NCBI GenBank assembly: GCA_947461645.1
Contig: CANHMN010000118.1
Location: 1-5,937, forward strand
DNA: 5,937 nt
Source of the DNA: Chitinophagaceae bacterium
GTDB lineage: Bacteria; Bacteroidota; Bacteroidia; Chitinophagales; Chitinophagaceae
Direction: 5' to 3'
Below, in pieces: positions 1-5,937 of the stretch. The translations under genes and the position numbers were made by a program. The notes beneath the pieces were generated by a model. It had not been told where the DNA came from and ran no database searches. It saw nothing but the letters and a program-made list of their open reading frames with translations. The first letter of the stretch is position 1. Each line of letters starts with the position of its first letter.

Positions 1-756
1 CTGAAGGCCGGAAAAATTGACGGTCTGGTTACTGCACCCATTCACAAAAAGAATATCCAACAGGCTTCTTTTCAATATACAGGTCACACCCCCTTCTTGA
101 AAGCACTTTTTAATGCGCAGGATGTGCTAATGCTCATGACTGCAGAAAACATGAAGGTAGGATTGCTTACAGAACACATTGCCGTAAAAGATCTGGCGAG
201 CGTTATATCAAAAGAGAACATCCTTAAAAAGCTGTTGCTCATGAATGAATCGCTGAAAAGAGATTTCTGCATTTCAAAACCCAAAATTGCCGTACTTGGA
301 CTAAACCCTCATGCAGGCGATGAAGGGCTGATTGGAAAAGAGGAAATTGAAATGATTAAACCGGCTATTAAAGAAGCAAGACAAAAAGATATTTATTGTT
401 TCGGCCCCTACAGTGCCGATGCTTTTTTTGCCAGAGGCCAACACGAAAAATTCGATGCTGTTCTTGCCTTGTATCACGACCAAGGTTTGATTCCTTTTAA
501 ATCACTCGCCATTGGCGAAGGCGTAAATTTCACCGCTGGGTTAAAGGGCGTGAGAACATCTCCCGATCACGGCACTGCATTCGATATTGCAGGTAAAGGC
601 ATAGCCGATGAGGCATCCACCCGTGAAGCGCTCTTCAAATGCATTGATATCATCAGAAACAGAAAGGAATTTGACAGCCAAAGAGAAAATCCAATGAAAA
701 AAATGGGAAGATCTTTAGTGGCCAACGCTGTTGATGAAAAAATTTCAGAAGATTAA
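1..756 (+). CDS. pdxA: 4-hydroxythreonine-4-phosphate dehydrogenase PdxA, 5' end missing
   Basis: PdxA oxidises 4-phosphohydroxy-L-threonine with NAD(P)+; the product feeds the PdxJ step of the DXP-dependent pyridoxal phosphate pathway in the cytoplasm. The frame is open from base 1, so the start lies upstream; 251 codons and a TAA stop are visible. Family motifs in order by window residue: TAPIHK near 11-16, YTGHT 26-30, TEHIAVKDL 57-65, LNPHAGDEG 101-109, GPYSADAFF 135-143, LYHDQG 157-162, and a conserved SPDHGTAFD block. His59, His104 and His159 match the three metal-binding histidines of E. coli PdxA (166, 211 and 266, numbered from memory) with one constant offset of 107. The alignment there is therefore gap-free, and about 107 residues are missing, giving a full length near 358, normal for the family. 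All metal ligands are present, so the enzyme should be active. A TTG at 97 is not the start, because conserved PdxA sequence precedes it in frame. Confidence 0.96.
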   Translation: MKAGKIDGLVTAPIHKKNIQQASFQYTGHTPFLKALFNAQDVLMLMTAENMKVGLLTEHIAVKDLASVISKENILKKLLLMNESLKRDFCISKPKIAVLGLNPHAGDEGLIGKEEIEMIKPAIKEARQKDIYCFGPYSADAFFARGQHEKFDAVLALYHDQGLIPFKSLAIGEGVNFTAGLKGVRTSPDHGTAFDIAGKGIADEASTREALFKCIDIIRNRKEFDSQRENPMKKMGRSLVANAVDEKISED

Positions 757-768
757 CCATTGATTGAA

Positions 769-788
769 AAGTGATTTATTCATCACTT
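769..788. terminator. Possible weak terminator between convergent pdxA and the LolA-like gene
   Basis: A perfect 7-base inverted repeat, AAGTGAT / ATCACTT, surrounds a 6-base loop. It begins 12 bases after the pdxA stop. On the minus strand the second arm runs into CTTTTC, a short U-tract, so it fits termination of the minus-strand operon better than of pdxA. It overlaps the minus-strand stop codon at 783-785. The stem is short and AT-rich, so the call is tentative. Confidence 0.35.
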
Positions 789-1481
789 GAAAATCTCCTC
801 CGCTATTGGTTTGTTGATAACATAATTTTTTATGTTGATGAGCACCTCCGCCTTTTTATTGCCTAAAGCAGGCTTTGACTTTTTCTTAGCCGCTCCATCG
901 TCAAAATCAAAAGTTATCCCCTTGGGAAGTTTATAGTCTTTGGTATTGAAGGCGAAAATAATCTGATCAGGCAAACCCCATTCCTTGTATTTCTGGTATG
1001 TCATATTTAGTTCGTAAGTGCCGTTTTCTTTTGTAGTGGTGATGCTTTTTAGAATAATGTTTTGTTCAGGCAGTATGTAAAGTGTAGTGAGGACGATCGG
1101 ACTGCTTTCGTTTTTGGGTAGTAGTTTCACTATCCTAATGGAAGAAGATTTCAAAGTAGCAGCACCGCCATCAATCACCATATAATCTCCATCAGACAAA
1201 ATACTGTTCAGGTTAAATTGAACAGCTCCTTTAGGCAAAAAGGAGAGTCCCGAAGTAGTTTTAATTTTTACTTTGCTTGGTTTTTTAAAATACATTTTGA
1301 TAGAGGAAACCGGAATCTTCAAAAAGGAAACATTCGTTTTCATAGTACCCTCAGCTTCATAACTGTTTACTTTATCCAATTTCTTTTTAACTGCATTCAG
1401 CAATACCTCAACATCCTGAGCATGAACGGAATGCGCAGAAAAACACAGCAAAAAAAACATCAGAAAAGTAGGCTTAATCAT
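783..1481 (-). CDS. LolA-like exported protein (outer-membrane lipoprotein-sorting family)
   Basis: A 232-residue secreted protein. Residues 1-21 are a clear signal peptide: a short basic start (MIK), a hydrophobic core rich in Phe and Leu, and a VHA|QD cleavage site. There is no lipobox cysteine at the cleavage point, so the mature protein should be soluble in the periplasm. The mature part resembles the LolA/LolB-like half-barrel proteins (COG2834 type): an N-terminal helix over LLNAVKKKLDKVNSYEAEGTM, then alternating beta strands, including a FKKPSKVKIKT strand of the kind that carries 'KPxKv' in these families. A lysine-rich linker (AKKKSKP) precedes the last strand. Family members bind acyl chains of lipoproteins or lipids and carry them across the periplasm; that role here is inference. 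The gene is last in a minus-strand operon, 11 bases after the permease, which suggests it works with that transporter. It is not necessarily the housekeeping LolA. No Shine-Dalgarno sequence precedes the ATG. Confidence 0.75.
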   Translation of the reverse strand: MIKPTFLMFFLLCFSAHSVHAQDVEVLLNAVKKKLDKVNSYEAEGTMKTNVSFLKIPVSSIKMYFKKPSKVKIKTTSGLSFLPKGAVQFNLNSILSDGDYMVIDGGAATLKSSSIRIVKLLPKNESSPIVLTTLYILPEQNIILKSITTTKENGTYELNMTYQKYKEWGLPDQIIFAFNTKDYKLPKGITFDFDDGAAKKKSKPALGNKKAEVLINIKNYVINKPIAEEIFK

Positions 1482-1492
1482 GTTGAAAGGTT

Positions 1493-2386
1493 TTAGGAAA
1501 GAATGTCTTTTTTTCTGAAAAAATATACTGCAAGCGAAAAGAAAACAACAATATGTGTGAGCAAAACCAATAAGCTGTTTCTAATGGCAGGCCAGTTTTC
1601 AAGAGATTGTTTAATGGGTTGTCCTTCCTCACTGGTATTGATGTAAAAAAAACCTTTCCATCCAACAAGATAGGATGTAAATAAAAAAGGTTTGATGTTT
1701 TTATCAATCACAGGCACATTCAAATTGGAAATGATGGTAAAAAAGATAACAATGCAAACGGTTGTTACAATAGGCCCAATGGAGTTATCAGAAAAAACCG
1801 AAAGCAAAATAGCTAAAGAAGATATAACAGTCAAGGCTACTGCGGCATAAGCGAATGCGGCAAAGTAGCGCCACATTACATCATCTTTTGCAATCTGCAT
1901 GATGAAGGATTCTTCGCTCCTCACCCTGAAAATCAACATATCATCTGCTCCAAACAAAAAGATGCTGAAAAGCAATGCAACAATGGCCATCCAAAACAAC
2001 AATACTAACGTGAAAATAAATGCAGCGGTAAACTTTACCGCAATAATGTTGAGCCTGCTGATGGGTTTGGTCAGCATCAGCCTCAATGTTCCCATATTGG
2101 CTTCTCCAGAGATAGCATCGCCAGCTATTAATGCAACTAAAATGGGAACCTGAACCAAAAGCGTATTCAAAATGATGTAACACATGAAATAACCATTGAT
2201 AGCCTTGGAGGATTCCATGTCGAAATTGTCTTTTACATTCTGCAGCATAAGGCTCATGTAACTTTCTCCATCTGCCAGGAACGCCAATTGAAAAACCAAA
2301 ACAATTGCAGCAACTGCAACAAAAGCGATATAGGTTCTAGGCCTTCGCGCGATTTTATACAATTCCAACCCAAGCAAATTAATCAT
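1493..2386 (-). CDS. ABC-2 type transporter permease
   Basis: A 297-residue inner-membrane subunit that would form the translocation path of an ABC exporter with the ATPase encoded just upstream. About six hydrophobic segments are visible: roughly 18-38, 66-92, 119-146, 174-198, 203-224 and 271-290. Between the second and third is the hallmark of ABC-2 permeases, a cytoplasmic GDxISGExxxGTLRxxLxxPISR stretch at about 89-111, probably part of the coupling region to the ATPase. A loop at about 147-173 and another at 225-265 are the larger hydrophilic parts. The C-terminal FRKKDIL resembles the usual end of the family. The ATG lies inside the end of the ATPase gene (8-base overlap, ATGATTAA), which indicates translational coupling and supports this start. 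Substrate is not deducible; relatives export antibiotics, lipids, polysaccharides or peptides, or serve copper and gliding systems. Confidence 0.92.
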   Translation of the reverse strand: MINLLGLELYKIARRPRTYIAFVAVAAIVLVFQLAFLADGESYMSLMLQNVKDNFDMESSKAINGYFMCYIILNTLLVQVPILVALIAGDAISGEANMGTLRLMLTKPISRLNIIAVKFTAAFIFTLVLLFWMAIVALLFSIFLFGADDMLIFRVRSEESFIMQIAKDDVMWRYFAAFAYAAVALTVISSLAILLSVFSDNSIGPIVTTVCIVIFFTIISNLNVPVIDKNIKPFLFTSYLVGWKGFFYINTSEEGQPIKQSLENWPAIRNSLLVLLTHIVVFFSLAVYFFRKKDILS

Positions 2387-3296
2387 GGTTTGTTTTTTGG
2401 GTGATGTTTAAAAAATAATCTTCCAGCGAATGAAGTGGTTCAGCAGATAAAACGCCAACGCCATTGCTTACGAAAAACGTCAGCAAGTCTGCCATCAGCT
2501 CTTTTTCTATGGTAAAATGCAATGCGTTTTCTTGCTGAGTAGCTTCAAACTTTTTCCATTCCGAATTGGCGAACAAAGAAAAGGCTGCTGCATTGTTCTG
2601 TGTTTGAATCCTTACTTTCAACTTTTTAGGATCCAATAAAGTGGAAACATCCCCTTCCACCAGCTTTACGCCTTTATCCATCACTAACATTCGGTTGGCA
2701 ATCAATTCAATTTCTCCCAACAAATGTGAAGAAACGATTACTGTTTTTCCTTGTTTACTGAGATCAAGAATGAGGTTTCTCACATCAGCAATACCTTGTG
2801 GATCTAAACCATTTGTTGGTTCATCGAGGATCACCAGCTCTGGGTCATGCACCAATGCAACAGCAATTCCCAATCTTTGCTTCATACCCTGACTATAGGT
2901 AGCTACTTTAGAATCTGCTCTCGACAGAAGTCCGACTTTATCCAATTGCTCCAATAGGGTTGACTTAGGTATTTTCTTCCCACTCATGGAAGCAAAAAGC
3001 TTCAGGTTTTGGTAGGCAGTAAGGTATTTGTACAAATCCGGCTTTTCAATAACAGCACCAATTCTCGACAAAATATAGGACCTGTTCCGATTGAGGTCTT
3101 TGTTAAAAATTTGAATCGAACCTGAGGTAGGCACAATTAAAGAAAGCAACATTCTAAGCGTGGTAGATTTTCCTGCACCGTTTTGTCCCAGAAAACCAAA
3201 AACATCTCCGGGATAGACTGAAAAACTAAGGTTTTTTACTGCTGAAAGGTTTTTGTAAGATTTATTCAGCTGCTCAACATGTAAAAGTGGTGTCAT
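2379..3296 (-). CDS. ABC transporter ATP-binding protein
   Basis: A 305-residue cytoplasmic ATPase that would power the adjacent permease. Motifs in order: Walker A GQNGAGKST at 37-45; Glu84 (IGAVIEKP) at the Q-loop position, where Glu instead of Gln is usual in the bacitracin-exporter-like branch; signature YSQGM at 134-138, a common variant of LSGGQ in ABC-2 partners; Walker B VILDEP at 155-160 with catalytic Glu159; D-loop GLDP at 163-166; switch His191 (SSHLL). All catalytic residues are present. Residues from about 220 to 305 form the C-terminal extension typical of this branch, of uncertain role. Length is normal for the family. It is the first gene of the minus-strand operon, and its start lies at the edge of the long AT-rich spacer, where the promoter should be. 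I could not find a convincing -33/-7 pair there. The bases just before the ATG (TTTAATAAAAA) are A/T only, with no Shine-Dalgarno sequence. Confidence 0.94.
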   Translation of the reverse strand: MTPLLHVEQLNKSYKNLSAVKNLSFSVYPGDVFGFLGQNGAGKSTTLRMLLSLIVPTSGSIQIFNKDLNRNRSYILSRIGAVIEKPDLYKYLTAYQNLKLFASMSGKKIPKSTLLEQLDKVGLLSRADSKVATYSQGMKQRLGIAVALVHDPELVILDEPTNGLDPQGIADVRNLILDLSKQGKTVIVSSHLLGEIELIANRMLVMDKGVKLVEGDVSTLLDPKKLKVRIQTQNNAAAFSLFANSEWKKFEATQQENALHFTIEKELMADLLTFFVSNGVGVLSAEPLHSLEDYFLNITQKTNHD

Positions 3297-3739
3297 TTTT
3301 TATTAAACAAATCAGAATCTTTAAAGTTGACAACAATTCGGCTAAAAATAAATTAAGGCCTTTTTATATTATAACAATAGCCAAACTAAGGGGTAAATAT
3401 TTTTTAGTAAGCACGTTTTGTAACTAAAGCAGATGTATTAAATAATAATTAATCTGTTTTTTGGGTTTCATTTTGAACAATTTGATACATTTTGGCGCAT
3501 AATTCGTCGAAAATCTACTAAAAAGCAACAAAAAAAGGGTGAAATTAAGATTAGCTTTTTTGTATAATTTATAATAATATTAAATAAGCTAGTTTTGAAT
3601 AACCTGGCGTTTTCATTTTGTTGATTGTCAATACTTAATGCAATACAAAGTTCTAAATTTTATTGCTTAACAATTGATTTTCAATGTATTTTAATTTTAC
3701 TTTACTTTGAATTTATTTTTATTTTACTTTATTTAATTT
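3297..3739. other. AT-rich intergenic stretch without a gene
   Basis: This 443-base stretch has no open frame of plausible length on either strand; the longest ATG-started frames I read were about 15 codons or fewer. It should contain the promoter of the minus-strand ABC operon near its left end, but no clear element was found. Low-complexity T- and A-runs dominate. Two imperfectly matching short dyads, TTGATTGTCAA at 3621-3631 and TTGATTTTCAA at 3674-3684, share the form TTGA-N3-TCAA. The 11-mer ATTTTACTTTA occurs at 3694-3704 and again at 3721-3731, probably just AT-rich drift. One exact TAnnTTTG element is listed separately. Confidence 0.7.
3590..3597 (+). promoter_or_regulatory. Candidate Bacteroidota -7 promoter element
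   Basis: TAGTTTTG is an exact match to the Bacteroidota -7 consensus TAnnTTTG. The nearest upstream TTTG, at 3559-3562, is 27 bases away, longer than the usual spacing of about 17-23, so the -33 half is poor. If real, transcription would begin near 3603 and run towards the hairpin at 3820-3848, giving an RNA of about 245 bases. In such AT-rich DNA an 8-mer with six fixed positions can occur by chance. Confidence 0.25.
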
Positions 3740-3841
3740 ATGCACAAACTCAAAATTTTATTTTTTTTTGTGCCGTTGATTTGTAATTTAGCATCAGAAT
3801 TTAATGGGTTAGTAAGTACAAAGGGTCAGCAGCAATGTTGA
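3740..3841 (+). CDS. Doubtful 33-residue ORF resembling a signal peptide
   Basis: An ATG-started frame of 33 codons plus TGA. The protein begins MHKLKILFFFVPLICNLASE: basic residues, then a hydrophobic core, then a small-residue region, which is the shape of a signal peptide. Nothing substantial follows (FNGLVSTKGQQQC). The stop codon TGA lies inside the second arm of the hairpin at 3820-3848, so the coding frame and the terminator overlap. No Shine-Dalgarno sequence is present, but that is normal in this window. It could be a small secreted or membrane peptide, the remnant of an exported protein, or a chance translation of T-rich DNA (TTT codons give the Phe run). I favour chance or remnant. 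Confidence 0.2.
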   Translation: MHKLKILFFFVPLICNLASEFNGLVSTKGQQQC

Positions 3842-3848
3842 CCCTTTT
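3820..3848 (+). terminator. Strong hairpin with GCAA tetraloop and U-tract
   Basis: Arms AAAGGGTCA (3820-3828) and TGACCCTTT (3839-3847) pair perfectly. The stem continues inward with a G-U, a C-G and an A-U pair, giving 12 pairs closed by GCAA (3832-3835), a GNRA tetraloop. On the plus strand it is followed by TTTTACTTTT-like sequence, so it reads as an intrinsic terminator in that direction. On the minus strand the following bases (CCCTTTGTACTTACT) give a weaker U-tract, but the hairpin lies 31 bases past the stop of the small minus-strand ORF and could serve it too. No recognised plus-strand gene ends here, so a short unannotated transcript is implied. Confidence 0.65.
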
Positions 3849-3878
3849 ACTTTTCAGCAATCCTATCAATTAGTAGAA

Positions 3879-4013
3879 TTATAACTTCTTTCTCAACTCT
3901 AATCGTTTGCGTTTTTTTCTTTTTGAAGTTGCTTCATTTTTTTCAAGCCAGGTTTTTGATTTATTGAATCGTTTTTTCGTCTGAATAATATTCAGTTTTT
4001 TTTCTTTACCCAT
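3879..4013 (-). CDS. Small, extremely basic hypothetical protein (44 residues)
   Basis: This is an ATG-started frame of 44 codons ending in TAA. The protein starts MGKEKKLNIIQTKKRF, has a single Trp (TWLEKNEA) in the middle, and ends in a cluster of basic residues, KRKKRKR at 31-37, then LELRKKL. By my count 19 of 44 residues are Lys or Arg and 4 are acidic, a net charge of about +15. There is no signal peptide or membrane segment. The composition suggests nucleic-acid or ribosome binding, as in other tiny basic bacterial proteins, but I do not recognise the family; it is not the ribosomal protein bTHX. The other two minus-strand frames have stops almost at once, so this frame is selectively open. 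It is divergent from radA, with 20 bases between the two start codons, and a hairpin lies 31 bases past its stop. The risk is that an A-rich strand yields Lys codons by chance. Confidence 0.5.
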   Translation of the reverse strand: MGKEKKLNIIQTKKRFNKSKTWLEKNEATSKRKKRKRLELRKKL

Positions 4014-4033
4014 TTTGATTCTACATTTACCAA

Positions 4034-5407
4034 ATGAGTAAAACGAAAACTTCTTTTTTTTGTCAGCATTGCGGTTATGAAAGTGCTAAATGGCTGGGTA
4101 AATGTCCCGGATGTAATCAATGGAATGGATTTGTGGAAGAGGTCATTCAAAAAGGAAATGACAACGCTTCTAAAAACGACTGGAAGGATTACAATAAAAA
4201 GAATGCTGCCAAAACTGTTTTGATTCAGGATGTAAACAGTGCAGCGGAAGAAAGAATTGTTACAACAGATGAAGAGCTTAATCGTGTGTTGGGTGGCGGA
4301 ATTGTAATGGGCAGCATCGTACTTGTGGCCGGAGAACCGGGCATTGGAAAATCTACTTTGTTTCTCCAAAATGGATTGTTGCTCAACAACATCACCACGT
4401 TGTACATCAGCGGCGAGGAAAGCGAGCAACAAATAAAGATGCGTGCCGATCGTATTGGTGCTTTGAACGAACAGTTTTTTTTACTGACAGAAACCGACAC
4501 TCAACTTATTTTCAAAGAGATAAAAAAACTGAAACCGCAACTTGTCATTGTTGACTCCATACAAACATTACAGTCGCCTTACGTTGAATCATCCCCTGGT
4601 AGTGTTAGTCAAATCAGAGAGTGCACAGCCGAATTGCAGCGCTTTGCCAAAGAAACCAATACACCTGTTTTTCTAATAGGCCACATCAACAAAGACGGCA
4701 ATATAGCGGGTCCCAAAATATTAGAGCACATGGTAGATACGGTGTTACAGTTTGAAGGTGACAGGCACTACACCTACCGAATTTTAAGAACATTGAAAAA
4801 CAGATTCGGTTCTACTGCCGAACTGGGCATATATGAGATGAGCGGAAGCGGCATGAGAGCCGTTAGTAACCCAAGCGAAATTCTTATCACGCAAAAAGAA
4901 GACCAGTTAAGCGGTATTGCCATCGCTGCAACCATGGAGGGCATGAGACCCCTGCTAATTGAAACACAGGCATTAGTTACACAAAGTGTTTACGGCACAC
5001 CTCAAAGAACAGTAAGCGGTTTTGACTTGAGAAGGCTGCAACTCTTACTTGCAGTACTTGAAAAAAGAGGAGGATTTCAATTTGGTATTAAAGATGTATT
5101 CATCAACATTGCCGGTGGTATCAAAACAGAAGACACCTCTATTGATCTTGCCATAGTATCAGCTTTGTTGAGCAGCTACGAAGATGTTCCTATCCCGCAA
5201 CAAATTTGCTTTGCAGGTGAAGTAGGACTCAGTGGTGAAATAAGAGCAGTAAACAGAATTGAACAAAGAATAGCCGAAGCGGAAAAGCTGGGGTTTGAAA
5301 AAATTGTAGTCAGCAAATACAACAACAAATCACTTGGCAAGCTAAAGTCCAAAATAGACATTGTAGCGCTGTCTAAAGTAGAAGAATTGTACCAGTTTTT
5401 ATTTTAA
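4034..5407 (+). CDS. radA: DNA repair protein RadA (Sms)
   Basis: RadA is a cytoplasmic RecA-like ATPase that drives branch migration of recombination intermediates and helps repair and natural transformation. The gene is complete: 457 residues, close to the roughly 460 of E. coli RadA. An N-terminal C4 zinc finger has Cys10, Cys13, Cys24 and Cys27 within the typical FCQHCGYES..WLGKCPGCNQW pattern. The ATPase core has Walker A GEPGIGKST at 100-108, SGEESEQQIKMRADR at 126-140, and Walker B LVIVD at 170-174. The RadA-specific KNRFGS motif is at 255-260. From about 285 to the end is the Lon-protease-like domain, which in RadA is structural rather than proteolytic; I see no Lon-type catalytic serine motif. 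The start is fixed by the zinc finger lying immediately after MSKTKTSF. TACATTTA at 4022-4029 is one base off the -7 consensus, but no -33 TTTG lies at the right distance. comF follows 14 bases downstream, probably on the same transcript. Confidence 0.98.
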   Translation: MSKTKTSFFCQHCGYESAKWLGKCPGCNQWNGFVEEVIQKGNDNASKNDWKDYNKKNAAKTVLIQDVNSAAEERIVTTDEELNRVLGGGIVMGSIVLVAGEPGIGKSTLFLQNGLLLNNITTLYISGEESEQQIKMRADRIGALNEQFFLLTETDTQLIFKEIKKLKPQLVIVDSIQTLQSPYVESSPGSVSQIRECTAELQRFAKETNTPVFLIGHINKDGNIAGPKILEHMVDTVLQFEGDRHYTYRILRTLKNRFGSTAELGIYEMSGSGMRAVSNPSEILITQKEDQLSGIAIAATMEGMRPLLIETQALVTQSVYGTPQRTVSGFDLRRLQLLLAVLEKRGGFQFGIKDVFINIAGGIKTEDTSIDLAIVSALLSSYEDVPIPQQICFAGEVGLSGEIRAVNRIEQRIAEAEKLGFEKIVVSKYNNKSLGKLKSKIDIVALSKVEELYQFLF

Positions 5408-5421
5408 CGCTTTTCTACTTT

Positions 5422-5937
5422 ATGCTCAATTGGCTTGCCTCCCTCAAAGAAGATTTTGTTCAGCTTTTTTATCCGCACTTGTGTTTAGGATGCGCAGACG
5501 AAAACCTTTCTGCAAATGCAATTGTTTGTCCTTTTTGTTTTACAACGCTACCCAAAACCAACTTTGCAGATATACCCGACAATCCTACGGAAAAAATATT
5601 CTATGGCAGACTGCCCATAAAACATGCCTACAGTGAATTCTACTTTGAAAAAGACAGCATCATTCAACACTTGTTGCATCAACTTAAATACAAAAGTAAA
5701 ACCGATATAGGAGAATACATTGGAGAACTAATGGGCGAATCCATGGCAACCTCATGCAGGTTTAAAGATGTAGATGCTATTATTGCAATGCCTCTTCATA
5801 AAGCTAAACTGAAAAAAAGAGGTTATAACCAGTCTTTATTTATTGCAAATGGTATTGGTCGTATGCTGGGGAAGCCTGTGATTGAAAACAATATTGAACG
5901 CATAAAAAACACTGCAACACAAACCAAAAAGCAAAGA
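5422..5937 (+). CDS. comF: ComF family protein (phosphoribosyltransferase-like), 3' end missing
   Basis: The first 172 codons of a ComF protein; the frame runs off the window. ComF proteins are cytoplasmic and required for or linked to natural transformation. They act with single-strand DNA handling after uptake, though many hosts carry them without known competence. Visible parts: a four-cysteine zinc site, Cys21-x2-Cys24 (HLCLGCADE) and Cys36-x2-Cys39 (VCPFC); the central HQLKYKSK stretch at 86-93, equivalent to the family 'LKY+g+' motif; and the family signature AMPLHKAKLKKRGYNQS at 122-138, whose usual form is PxPLhxxxlxxRGfNQs. The later TATQTKKQR matches the 'TxxQ..L....R' region. The phosphoribosyl-pyrophosphate-binding loop (VDDVxTTG in relatives) lies beyond base 5937, so activity cannot be judged. 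The start ATG is 14 bases after the radA stop with no terminator between, so co-transcription with radA is likely. Confidence 0.93.
   Translation, partial: MLNWLASLKEDFVQLFYPHLCLGCADENLSANAIVCPFCFTTLPKTNFADIPDNPTEKIFYGRLPIKHAYSEFYFEKDSIIQHLLHQLKYKSKTDIGEYIGELMGESMATSCRFKDVDAIIAMPLHKAKLKKRGYNQSLFIANGIGRMLGKPVIENNIERIKNTATQTKKQR

Noticed and set aside
97..99. TTG as an alternative start for pdxA
   Set aside because: Conserved PdxA sequence (TAPIHK, YTGHT) is encoded in frame upstream of it, so the gene simply continues past the window edge.
1474..1707. A 77-codon minus-strand frame spanning the permease and LolA-like junction
   Set aside because: It overlaps the C-terminal part of the permease in another frame and has no recognisable features.
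1941..2183. Open frames on both strands within the permease gene (also 1899-2153 plus)
   Set aside because: They are shadows of the ABC-2 permease frame, which has membrane segments and the GTLR..PISR motif.
3694..3731. Repeated ATTTTACTTTA as a functional repeat or CRISPR-like unit
   Set aside because: There are only two copies of a low-complexity AT 11-mer, with no regular spacing or further units.
3767..3791. TTTG (3767-3770) and TAATTTAG (3784-3791) as a promoter
   Set aside because: The spacing is 13 bases, too short for the Bacteroidota -33/-7 arrangement, and the -7 box has a mismatch.
4022..4029. TACATTTA as the radA -7 box
   Set aside because: It is one base off consensus, with no TTTG at the expected distance, and would leave almost no leader before the ATG. 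It is possible but not supported well enough to annotate.
3992..4432. A 146-codon open frame on the minus strand over the start of radA
   Set aside because: It is antisense to a certain radA, including its zinc finger and Walker A regions, and the translation resembles no protein family. It also overlaps the better 44-residue frame.
5430..5636. A 68-codon plus-strand frame after radA
   Set aside because: It is out of frame with comF. The frame starting at 5422 carries the four-cysteine site and the RGYNQS signature.

Overview
The window looks like ordinary chromosomal DNA of a Bacteroidota bacterium, possibly from the Chitinophagaceae side of the phylum. It is AT-rich. No readable start codon has a convincing Shine-Dalgarno sequence in front of it, and the only promoter-like element resembles the Bacteroidota -7 box TAnnTTTG. 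The proteins read like Bacteroidota versions of their families. The exact taxon is inference. No mobile element, CRISPR array, tRNA or rRNA was seen.

Layout. (1) Bases 1-756, plus strand: the 3' two thirds of pdxA (vitamin B6 synthesis), cut by the window edge. (2) Bases 783-3296, minus strand: a compact three-gene operon, read from right to left as ABC ATPase, ABC-2 type permease, and an exported LolA-like periplasmic protein. The first two genes overlap by 8 bases and the next two are 11 bases apart. It converges on pdxA with only 26 bases between the stop codons. (3) Bases 3297-4033: 737 very AT-rich bases with no conventional gene. They hold a strong GNRA-loop hairpin terminator (3820-3848), a possible upstream promoter element, a doubtful 33-residue signal-peptide-like ORF, and a 44-codon minus-strand ORF (3879-4013) for an extremely basic protein, divergent from radA. 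(4) Bases 4034-5407, plus strand: complete radA (branch-migration ATPase of recombination). (5) Bases 5422-5937, plus strand: the 5' part of comF (phosphoribosyltransferase-like protein linked to DNA uptake), 14 bases after radA and cut by the window edge.

How the genes work together. The minus-strand trio probably forms one machine: a cytoplasmic motor, a membrane channel and a periplasmic lipid- or lipoprotein-binding partner. Its cargo cannot be read from sequence. radA and comF probably share a transcript; both have known roles in processing incoming or recombining DNA. No clearly new system is evident. The best leads are the 44-residue basic ORF and the orphan terminator, which implies an undescribed short plus-strand transcript between the ABC operon and radA.
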